Source: Limnephilus marmoratus
Lineage: Eukaryota > Arthropoda > Insecta > Trichoptera > Limnephilidae
Length of the DNA stretch: 64,000 nt
NCBI GenBank assembly: GCA_917880885.1
Contig: OU862906.1
Span: 60,306,665 to 60,370,664 of the forward strand
Reading direction: 5' to 3'
Made by a program: the position numbers and the translations under genes. The notes below the pieces were generated by a model. That model saw nothing but the letters and a program-made list of their open reading frames with translations. It was not told the DNA's origin and searched no databases. Shown here piece by piece: positions 55,432 through 64,000 of this stretch (position 1 is its first letter; each line of letters begins with the position of its first letter).

Positions 55432-55740
55432 GTAGCTATGGGTAAATGTAAATACATATTTGCAATACATAGCTTCACATGGGAGGGAGGGGTTCGATTA
55501 GGAAGGGGGGTATGAAAAAAATTTAGAAGTTTTTTGGGAACTCTATAGGGGCGATAAAAAAAGATATTGCAAATATAGGGGAGATAAAAAATTGCAAATA
55601 ATAATGTTATATTTTCCATGAATCTACGAGTTGTTTTCTCTGTTTTCTTACACATTACTGAGGCCGATGGGGGGGAGGGGTTGAACCCACCTAAACCCCC
55701 CCCCCCTCTCCTTGTGTACGCCCATGCATTTACTGGTTAA
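55432..55740. mobile_element. MITE-like element with G/C homopolymer patches
   Basis: End words AAGGCGTAGCTATGGG at 55428 and CCTTGTGTACGCCCATGC near 55710 are imperfect inverted repeats (GGCGTA...). G-rich and C-rich patches (GGGAGGGAGGGG; CCCCCCCCCC) lie near the ends. No coding frame. Confidence 0.45.
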
Positions 55741-56014
55741 CGCCAGTGCGTGCTTATCGGTAAGTCGGATAGTTAATATTAGATGATCTTAAATTTCTTC
55801 AAAAATACTATAAATGAACAAGATGTAAAGTTATATTTTCAATATGCAATAAACAATTATGTAATAAATATTTTTTTGTTATCTGTAAGTGAATATCTTT
55901 TAGTGATTTTGTAATAATTCAATAACACTTTGGAAAGGCAATACAATCATCACACAGAAAAAATATTTGATCACGATAATGTTATTTATGAAATTAAATT
56001 TTTCAAATATCAGA

Positions 56015-56350
56015 GTGTGTAATTCACACGTGGTAGAAGTGAAACTAGAAAGTCGCTGGATGTCAGTTTCTTTTCTTTTGCTTGATTTGAAGTGGTTTGA
56101 AGATTGGATATTGATTTCACTAAATAAAAATGTTTTTTATTTATTTCGTAGGATTCGAACTCCCGTTCGCTTGATGTCTGTCTCTCTGGCCGCTGAGACT
56201 TGTCAGGCACCTTGCCAACCACGCTATGGAAGGCACGCCCGAGGTGCAAATTTACCGCATTATATTAGAACCGCGTATTTGTATAGAACTGAGTTGTGAT
56301 GCATTTCCGATTCACCCGAATTTCAAGTCTCTAACGGCGCTAAAGAGTTT
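56015..56350 (-). repeat. Dispersed repeat with tRNA-like core (copy 2)
   Basis: Minus-strand partner of 511-905 with the same AGTGAAACT edges, the CTTCCATAGCGTGG A-box-like region, TCTCAGCGGCCAGAGAG and the B-box GGAGTTCGAATCC. Copies are clearly diverged, yet homologous from end to end. Confidence 0.65.
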
Positions 56351-56369
56351 CACTTAAAAAAATAATACA

Positions 56370-56910
56370 ATGATCTGAAATTCAGCTACAATAATAGGTG
56401 CCAAGTTTAAAAATTTTAACCCAGAACAAAACGCAACCCGCAACAACATACAAAAGCTATAGTTTTAATTTCTCCGAATTAAAACCGATATACACATAAT
56501 TTATTCACCCCGCTTCAGCACTCCTGGTTATCTTGGAATATATTCGTAGCAGTGGTGTAGCGACATGCTACGGGCGTAGTCCCTGTCGTAGAGCTTCCTA
56601 CGGTATATTCAAGTGCCGTGTTAAGGATGAGACTGCATTGTCTATCATATTTTCCCCGTCTTATTTAACAGGGTTTAGAGCCTTTAGTCATCACATATGC
56701 CTGGCAATGACGTTAAATAATACCGTCAGACACCGTGCAGCTTGCTCGCGAGTTTCCGCTCGCTAAGAGCTTTTAAAATTCAACTTTATTTAAATATGAC
56801 TTCCATCAACACTGAATTATTATGTATAACAGGCTTACGATGGATTTCAAATGTGTTAGGTGCTTGTTAAATAAATTAAATAAATAAGTTGCTAGGGTTG
56901 TAAACGAAAA
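56370..56910. other. Unique DNA
   Basis: A balanced patch at 56510-56770 contains a 77-residue frame without a domain. No gene supported. Confidence 0.4.
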
Positions 56911-56916
56911 ATTCTA

Positions 56917-57411
56917 TCCTATTAATATTATAAAGGCGGAAGTTTGTATAGACGTATGGATGTACGAATATATGGATGTATGGATGTATGTTTATTACTC
57001 TTTTACGCAATAAATACTGAATGGACTTTAAAAATTCTTTCACTAATATAAAGTTTATTTGCGAGTTATATAGGTTGGTAAGCTCTGGCGTTATGAAATT
57101 ATTTATTATATATTTATTGTCCGGACGAAAAGCAAAGCATTGCTAAGTAATTGACGTGTAAATGTATGTTAAATACTAATCCATAAGTCTATACTAATAT
57201 TATAATTGTGAAACTGCGCGTGTTTGATTGTTACGTTTTAATAGGTGGCACGCGAGCTGTTTGAAAAATGAATGTAACCGTTATGGAGGTGGGAGTGGTG
57301 GGGGGAAGGGAGTAGAAGAGAGGGGGGGACAGGGAGGGGATAGGGAAGGTGGAGGACGCGGAGTGAAAAACCCCCTAATACTATGCCAGTGAAGCCGGGG
57401 GCAAAAGCTAG
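56917..57411 (+). mobile_element. Helitron-like element, possibly two stacked copies
   Basis: Starts TCCTATTAATATTATAAAGG after an A and ends GGGGGCAAAAGCTAG (57411) before a T. A second start-like word (TCTATACTAATATTATAA) lies at 57188, so a truncated copy may sit in front of a shorter complete one. Purine tract at 57286-57365. Confidence 0.7.
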
Positions 57412-57529
57412 TTATTAAATAATTTTAATAACTATTCTAAACAAATAACGGTTATCTTTATGTGTTATTGTTATGTTATTTTATTATATCCTTCCTTTTC
57501 TCTTTTTTTACATATTCTATTCAAAATAT

Positions 57530-57755
57530 ATATGTAGGACGGATGGATTCATACGTCCGTCACTCCTGGACACACTGATCACCAGATTCTTACCCTCCCC
57601 TAATTTCCTTTTCCTTCCCAGAACTTCCTCTCCTTCCTTTCCTAAAAAGAACCTCCACCCAGCATCCCTAAAAATGACATAGAGCCTGAGGGGAATTATT
57701 TTCCTCAGGGTCTCGCCGGTCTCCTGTTTGGAGCTAATGTAAAAAAACCTTCAGC
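57530..57755 (+). repeat. S2 repeat, 5'-truncated
   Basis: Body GGATTCATACGTCCGTCACT, TTTCCTTCCCAGAACTTCC and the 3' end TGGAGCTAATGTAAAAAAAC. Confidence 0.75.
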
Positions 57756-57959
57756 TTCACATATCGTACCCAAGTAGAAATGCCATAGTCCCACTAGCTT
57801 CGGAACTATGACAATTGAGACTATTATGCGGTATTCACCAAAAATGTACACTATAATGTACCCACTGGCTTTGGGACTGTGGCACTTGGGACTCTTGTGT
57901 AGTATTTACTACAAAAGTATGATTTTGATCAAAAGATCACTAGAGATCAAAATGTCATA

Positions 57960-58400
57960 TTTTTTATATTATTACCCAAAAGAGTCCCAACTGCTCCTAA
58001 TCGCCTAGAACCAGTGAGACTGGTGGAGTGGAGTGGAGGCATCCCCATCGGGGTATGTCGTGAAGCTGAAGGTAGTGGGGAGAGGAAAGAGGTAGGACAA
58101 GTTATGTTAATACCCCACAAGAGTCGCAACTGCTCCTAACCGCCTAGAACCAGTGAGACTGGTGGAGTGGCATGCAGGCATCCCAAAATGTGAGGCTGAA
58201 GGAAGTTGGGAAGGAGATGGGAAGAGGAAGATGGGAAAGTACTAGGCTATTCAGATCTAGGCACCAAACACGGCTAAAACCATTTCAAGCAACGTTTAAA
58301 TTCTAAATAGAGGTCTTACGACAGAACAAATCTGAGAGTATCTTTCACTTCGTAACTTGTTACAAATATTTCTGTCTGTTATCCAATATTTTTTTTACTC
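57960..58400 (-). repeat. S1 SINE body with internal duplication, headless
   Basis: The 3' part of S1 appears twice (57970-58095 and 58112-58235; shared CCAACTGCTCCTAA-like, CGCCTAGAACCAGTGAGACT). The rest of the body continues to about 58370. The tRNA-like head is absent. Confidence 0.7.
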
Positions 58401-58563
58401 CAAATAAGCTCAGGAATCACTGATGCACACTGTATATGATACATAAATTAAATCAACTTTATTAACGCTTGCCGGGTTCCATATGTAGTATAATAAGGAA
58501 AATCCATAGCCGAAGATCGTTATTAAATATTACACAAACAAAAATGAATAACCAGTGATTTTG

Positions 58564-58955
58564 ACGGCCTCTGTAGTCTAGGGGTAAGGCTCTTGACTCG
58601 CAATCCAAAGGTCGCGGGATCGAATCCCAGCGCGGCATGACAAATAAATTTTATTTGAATAATTTCAGTTATTTCACAATTAATTAATTAAAAATCATAC
58701 ATACTTTATTTGCGGCGTGTTTCAGAGTGGAGGATACTCTCAGTATCGCTCTGAATCACCAATCAGAATCGAAATGTTTAGACATCTATGGGGACCAGAT
58801 CTGAATAGCCAGGTACTTCCCCACCTTCCTCCATCATCAACACCATCTGCTTCCCCTCCCCATTACATTCAGCGTCACAACATATCCCGGGGATGCCATA
58901 ATCTCACTGGCTCCAGACGGGAGCAGCTGGGGTAATAATAATAACAATAATATAA
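58564..58955 (+). repeat. tRNA-headed SINE family S1 (copy 3, full length)
   Basis: Head 58564-58636 with A-box TAGTCTAGGGGTAAGGC and B-box GGGATCGAATCCC. The body runs through CAGATCTGAATAGCCAGG to CTCCAGACGGGAGCAGCTG, with an ATA-repeat tail at 58934-58955. This is the clearest copy for defining the family. Confidence 0.88.
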
Positions 58956-58959
58956 ACGT

Positions 58960-59390
58960 TTATTCATCAATAGATTTTTTATAGTATTATACATTTTGTT
59001 CTTTTATCATTGAGTCTATTGATGATGATTTTTCCTGGAATGCAGCTGGTTTTCAGCGGTACCTCCAATATAAAAAAAAAAAACAGAAAATTAAATTAAA
59101 TTAAGATAAAATAAATACCAAAATTAAATTACATACAAAAATTCAATCAGATCCCTAATTCAACACACACAATATAATACAATAAAAATAAATAATATGA
59201 ATTAAAATAATAAATTAATTAATAATGTAAATCGGAATTCAGCTCAAATACAAAATATCAATTCAAATAAAATATAATATAATTAGTTGAAATTCAAAAT
59301 AAAATCAATTCAAGTACAATATATGATCAATATGTTAATATGATACTCACATATCAATATGGTACTAAACATAAAAAAAAAACAGAGTGT
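58960..59390. other. A-rich low-complexity DNA
   Basis: Strongly A/T-rich with AAATTAAAT and AATATAAT words; no gene. Confidence 0.45.
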
Positions 59391-59650
59391 GCAGTTCCCA
59401 AGCGGTACAAGTAAAGCCTTGAGTAAACTAAAGTAAACAAAAGTGTGGAGGCTACAAAGAACCGCACAAAGAGGAGATCGATAGGTTACGAAGCACCGAA
59501 TAAAGAGGAGGCCGATTGTTCTATCTCATTCTCTCGCAGTCTAAAACCCATTGATGTATGTATTTGTCTGTTTTTAGTGTCGCTATTTTTCGTTTCATCG
59601 AGTTTCAAATTAAAACGGTGTTACAGAAGTTCACACTTCAACAAAAAAAA
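59390..59650 (+). repeat. Dispersed repeat family B (copy 2)
   Basis: Matches 3250-3580 with GAGTGTGCAGTTCCCAAGCG, TATCTCATTCTCTCGCAG and TTTCATCGAGTTTCAAAT, plus the reversed AGTGTGAAC word at the right edge. Confidence 0.55.
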
Positions 59651-59654
59651 CCGA

Positions 59655-60235
59655 TAGATTTTCATTTGAATTTGAGCTGCTTAACCGAACATTGCGAGCG
59701 AGATATTTTTGTAAGTACGGCTCATTGTTGCAAATGAAGCTAATTTTTAGACCCCTTACCCGCTACCCTTTACCCGTTACCCGTTACGATGCCCGGGAGC
59801 CCGAGGTTAAATAATCGGCCTTGTTACCCTAATGTTATCCACTTTTCATTATCATTAGGGAAGACCTAATTGGAGAAGTTTGACGGCGAAAACATGTTGC
59901 ACAAATGGGGTGATTTCAGATAAAAATAATTTCCATGCCTTTTATTGTGAGAGGAAAACGTTACGATTTTCTGGATATTATTTATTACTCTTAGACACTT
60001 CGTAAATATCACGCGTCATGTAAGGTCGGAATGGTGAACAACAAGGTTTATAATGTATAACCACAGAGTGGGTATAGTTAAAAAAAAAAACGTTACTGTG
60101 ACCAACGTTTAAGAATTAGGTCCTCCAAATTGATTGGGGGAAAACATAATATCGTCGCTGTGTACGTATTACCTCCAATGTGATCGAAAATGAAGGGAGA
60201 CCTAGATTTCTTTTCATTTATTTTGAACGTTAATA
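59655..60235. other. Unique DNA
   Basis: A CCCGTTACC-type short repeat at 59755-59790. No gene. Confidence 0.4.
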
Positions 60236-60239
60236 ATCA

Positions 60240-60710
60240 TCTTATATATAAAAATGAATCGCTGAATGTGTTGCTAAGCGCATAACTTTCAAACGACTGC
60301 ACCAAATTGGATAATTCTTTTTTTGTGTGTTCGTTATTGTGAGGACAAGGTTTATATAACATGGCATTATGAAATTTGTATAAAAAAATTGCTCTTGGTG
60401 GCACGCGAGGTTTGAAAACTGAATGTATGGAAAGCGGGAGGGAGAGAGGGGGAGGGGAACCTGGGATGGGGGAGGGGGACCTGGGAGGGGGGGGGGGAAC
60501 TCGGGAGGGGGGTTCGTGGGACAAGGGAAGGGGGGAGGGAGTGGAGTGGGGAGAGGGAAGGTGGAGGTGACGGAGTGGGAACGCAAGAGGGGAAGAGGAC
60601 GCAAGAGAATAAGGGGAGGCGGAAGGGGAACGGGACGAATGGGAAAGGACACTCAGGGAGAAACAATTTTTTTATTAAATGGCATAGCAACGCATGCCGG
60701 GACCAGCTAG
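60240..60710 (+). mobile_element. Non-autonomous Helitron with clean ends
   Basis: Begins TCTTATATATAAAAATGAAT after an A and ends CCAGCTAG before a T. The 3' hairpin GGCAT-agcaacgc-ATGCC lies just before the last 14 bases. The purine-rich tract spans about 60420-60660. Cargo has no Rep/helicase gene; frames in the tract are Gly/Arg- or Pro-rich artefacts. Confidence 0.82.
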
Positions 60711-60714
60711 TTAT

Positions 60715-61810
60715 TATTATAAATAACTATTGTTTGGTGGTCTGCCTTCATTTATATGCTTCAAAATTGTTTTTTTCGCTGTCCTGTAAAATATTATATT
60801 CTATGCATTTGGTGGTATTACGTGCCTTGCGACGTATTTTAGTTTTCCAATTGTTTTTCGGGGTGATTCGTCTAAAGCACACTTAATTTACACTTTTAAA
60901 TCTTGACCTAAATAACTAGATACGAGGTACTTTCAAAAATACCCGTTGAAAATATTATCTAACCGATTTTCTCCCCTTCAAAACAATCGAAATATTGGAA
61001 ACACGTGCGCCTGACACGTGACAAAATTGAGAACCAATAAATAACACTACGTTTATGAAAATAGTTCATTGACGGCACAAGTTTGCTTGACATAATAAAA
61101 TTTCATACAGTCAGTATTAAATTTCATACAAAAGAGCATGTCCAATATTTGTGGCATTTTTCACTTGTTGGGAAAAAAGTTTTGTGGTTTCGTTTTAAAA
61201 AAAAATTAAATGTAATGTATCAACTGCAATATCTGCAAGCAATATTCCGAGAAAAGGTTTCCCTGTAAATATTTTTCACTTCAAATTTACAGGGAAAATG
61301 TTTCACTTTCAATACAAAATATAAAAACAAAAGCTGGCCGTGATTGGCCGGTGGGTTGGACATTCGCGAAGCAGTCGGGTCGAGTTCGATGCTCACAACG
61401 AGCACCGATTTTCTCTCTTTACACATCATAAATTAAATACGATCGATTATTAATATGAGAGTTTGGAATATATCGGGAGCACCTCCTATCCGTTTTCTAT
61501 ATTTCTCTTCCTCTCCCCTTCATATAACCCAAAATTAATTTTAAGAAAACTTCATTTCCAATGAATTTTAGCATAAGAAACTACTGTAGCTTGACTTCAG
61601 TTCACTTGTGTATTTATCACTGTATATTATGCAAAATAACACTTATTCATTTAATTATTTACACAAAACAAGTAGGTACCTAACATAATAAAAATAGAAA
61701 TAATAACAATTATATATTTAAACCCAGTATTGACACCTGCCTAGAGTAAACAGCAAAAATCAACATTAAAAAAAGCAAGGAATAAATATTGACAGTTAGT
61801 TTCATATTAT
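60715..61810. other. Unique DNA
   Basis: No gene or repeat recognised. A short inverted pair (TTCCCTGTAAATATTTTTCA / ACTTCAAATTTACAGGGAAA) lies at 61257-61299. Confidence 0.4.
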
Positions 61811-61814
61811 ATTA

Positions 61815-62203
61815 TCCTACTAATATTATAAAGGCGAAAGTTTATATGGATGTATGTATGTTTGTAACTCTTTCACGCAAAAGCAACTGAATGGATTTTA
61901 ATGAAACTTTACAATAATATAGCTCATACATCAGAATAACATATAGCTCTGACATTATGAAATTTGTATTAAAAAAATTGCAATAGGTGGCACGCGAGCT
62001 GTTTGGCATGATAATGTAATGGGTATGGAGTGGGTGAAGAGGGGGGGGAGGAGAGGTGGGAGGAGGAGAGGTGGGGGGGAGATGGAGAGAAGAGGTGGGG
62101 GTAGGGGGAGAGGGAGATGTGGAGGGGGGGATCGGTAAGGTGGAGGAGGCGGAGTGGAAACCCCCCCTAAAACTATGCGAGCGAAGCTGGGGGCAAAAGC
62201 TAG
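61815..62203 (+). mobile_element. Non-autonomous Helitron with clean ends
   Basis: Begins TCCTACTAATATTATAAAGG after an A and ends GGGGGCAAAAGCTAG before a T. It contains ACTGAATGGATTTTAATGAA, GGTGGCACGCGAGCTGTTTG and a G-rich purine tract at about 62028-62158. Same family as the copies at 27827, 56917 and 12352. Confidence 0.82.
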
Positions 62204-62204
62204 T

Positions 62205-62740
62205 TATATATAATAATATTGGGGAAACAAAATGTTTCAAACCTCTGATTTAAATATTGGTATGGAATAAATGAAAATATTAACGGAACTGAATTTATTT
62301 CCAACTCTACGCAGCCTTTGGACTGGGAAATTAATAAAATAGTTTTCGATGAATAAACAAAGAACAGCTCTGGAAGCTCCGTGTTACGATTTGGTACTCG
62401 GAACGTTATTAGCTCTGTTAAGCCAGGTGCATCCATCGAGCCATTAACTAACTTGTATAAAAGTATCAAAACGTTCATAGTTCTGCAGCAAGATAAGTCA
62501 GTTAAATCAAGAAATTTCATTAAATTATCATTATCACTTTGTTCAATCGGTATGGATAGTTTGAAATTGATAAACCTTAAAAATTGGTATTGAACTCTCT
62601 CAGTATGGAAACCAAATAGTGGAATTATATTTCAAATTACTTCTTACTAAGACAGTGAAGAGAATCTTAAAAGAATGGGGCGACGTAAGATTTTTAACCG
62701 ATCTTAAAATAAATCCCAAACATTTCGTAGCCTTTTCGTT
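62205..62740 (-). pseudogene. LINE 3' fragment, minus strand
   Basis: Minus-strand pieces read KCLGFILRSVKNLTSPHSFK, ILFTVLVRSNLKYNSTIWFP and, after a frame change, MKFLDLTDLSCCRTMNVLIL and LYKLVNGSMDAP. This is the post-RT region of a Jockey/CR1-type LINE. The upstream boundary meets Penelope-type sequence at about 62740, so one element is inserted into or next to the other. Confidence 0.75.
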
Positions 62741-62744
62741 ATAT

Positions 62745-62835
62745 GTTTTTGGGGTGTTGTGCCGTGTTGCGCTACCTCCTTCTTTAGCCAACGTTTCGGA
62801 CATCGTTGCAGTGTCCATCATCAGGGCAGATCCGG
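62745..62835 (-). ncRNA. Hammerhead-like motif in Penelope-type terminal repeat, minus strand
   Basis: Read on the minus strand: CTGATGA (62824-62818), hairpin GGACA/TGTCC, then GAAAC (62797-62793) and GTTGGCTAAAGAAGGAGG, nearly the same as 34136-34235. A small TCTGCCGGA-type duplication sits just before the core. The same deviations from a canonical hammerhead apply. Confidence 0.4.
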
Positions 62836-62839
62836 CAGA

Positions 62840-64000
62840 TCCGGTAGATGTGTAATTTTTAGTCGTGAAGTGTGTGCTTATTTACTTCGAAGCGATACCG
62901 TGTCGCCAGCAGCACTAACTTTCACCAGTACAAAATACTCGTGACAAGCAGTGGCGTCATCGCCGCGGAACGGAATAGAAAGTTCATTAAAACGTGGTAT
63001 TTATGCTAGCCAGGGGCAAGTCCGTTTGCGAGATGCCGACGGAAGTGGCTCCATCTCTTAATGAAATCTAAAATTAGAAATCACAGTGGTAAGAATTTAG
63101 GAAAAAATAAAATAAAATTAAAAAATTACAATTGTTAACTTTCACCAGTACAAAATAATCGTGACAAGCAGTGGCGTCGTCGCCGCGGAACGGAATAGAA
63201 AGTTCATTAAAACGTGGTATTTATGCTAGTCAGGGGCAAGTCCGTTTGCGAGATGCCGACCGAAGTGGCTCCATCTCTTAATGAATTCTAAAATTAGAAA
63301 TCATTATGGTAAGAATTTAAGAAATAGAATTACAATGGTTAAAGCGAATTTAGTCAATATAAATCAAAATGGTTTACCACGAGCTCGCATTACTATATAC
63401 TTAGACATGGTTTTTTAGCTCTATTAATAATAAATGAATTTTACTAGAATTAGAATTACACTGGTTAAAGCGAATTTAGTCAATATAAAGTTATAACACA
63501 AAAAAATGGTTTACCACGAGCTGGCCTTACTGTATACTTAGACATGTTTTTTGCGTTTAGCTTTGGTGTAGCCGTCAATCACCGGATATAAAAGCTAAAC
63601 GCAAAAAACATGTCTAAGTATACAGTAAGGCCAGCTCGTGGTAAACCATTTTTTTGTGTTATAACTTTATATTGACTAAATTCGCTTTAACCATTGTAAT
63701 TCTATTTCTTAAATTCTTACCATAATGATTTCTAATTTTAGAATTCATTAAGAGATGGAGCCACTTCGGTCGGCATCTCGCAAACGGACTTGCCCCTGAC
63801 TAGCATAAATACCACGTTTTAATGAACTTTCTATTCCGTTCCGCGGCGACGACGCCACTGCTTGTCACGATTATTTTGTACTGGTGAAAGTTAACAATTG
63901 TAATTTTTTAATTTTATTTTATTTTTTCCTAAATTCTTACCACTGTGATTTCTAATTTTAGATTTCATTAAGAGATGGAGCCACTTCCGTCGGCATCTCG
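62840..64000. mobile_element. Penelope-type terminal repeats arranged as a near-perfect palindrome
   Basis: Left arm 63029-63564, loop 63565-63590, right arm 63591-64000 (cut by the window end). Both arms start outward from the loop with AAAGCTAAACGCAAAAAACA, the block that follows the ORF stop in the Penelope-like element at 33216. The left arm contains a direct duplication of about 210-bp period (62930-63110 versus 63135-63310) that the right arm mirrors. The minus-strand left unit continues to the motif at 62745 through GCTGGCGACACGGTATCGCT. Confidence 0.8.

Noticed and set aside
59755..59790. Telomere-like repeats (CCCGTTACC words)
   Set aside because: Imperfect and few, and not the insect TTAGG repeat.

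Overview
The window is AT-rich insect-type nuclear DNA, most likely from a moth or butterfly. That is an inference, based on the many Helitron-type repeats ending in CTAG, tRNA-headed SINEs, Penelope-like, mariner and BEL/Pao elements, and frequent GTAGGTA-type words. No host protein-coding gene can be supported. The window reads as a large intron or intergenic stretch filled with mobile elements of many ages, separated by unique AT-rich DNA and a few more GC-balanced unique islands.

The one long intact genetic unit is a BEL/Pao LTR retrotransposon at 45254-53928. It has a 5-bp target duplication (GTTAC), 1222-bp LTRs that differ by one base, a TATA box and initiator in the LTR, an 18-nt primer-binding site matching tRNA-Tyr, a Gag frame, a Pol frame (protease, RT, RNase H, integrase, DUF5641-like tail) and a polypurine tract. 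Gag and Pol lie in one reading frame split only by a single UGA just upstream of the protease.

Layout. 1-9.4 kb: a tRNA-core repeat, an antisense Helitron, SINE-like repeats and a TTA-flanked MITE. 9.4-11.2 kb: a second TTA-flanked MITE, then a 290-bp higher-order tandem array grown from the head of a dispersed repeat. 11.2-20.3 kb: fragments of several LINE families, a Helitron end, an inverted repeat and a GC-rich island. 20.3-28.2 kb: decayed and internally deleted Tc1/mariner elements, a LINE with a 5' inversion, and a Helitron. 28.5-30.3 kb: foldback repeats. 33.0-34.6 kb: a Penelope-like element end carrying a hAT-like MITE, then a perfect 87-bp inverted repeat. 37.5-44.5 kb: a LINE end, a SINE, a MITE nested in a MITE, and a C-rich MITE. 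45.2-53.9 kb: the BEL/Pao element. 54.1-64.0 kb: SINEs, Helitrons, LINE fragments and a near-perfect palindrome of Penelope-type terminal sequence that runs off the window.

What ties the region together is nesting and inversion. Several insertions have a reconstructable order from target duplications. Three unrelated repeats share a CTGANGA / hairpin / GAAAC motif that resembles a hammerhead ribozyme core. I found no CRISPR, operon, riboswitch or bacterial-type feature. Repeat boundaries are by-eye estimates unless a target duplication is stated.
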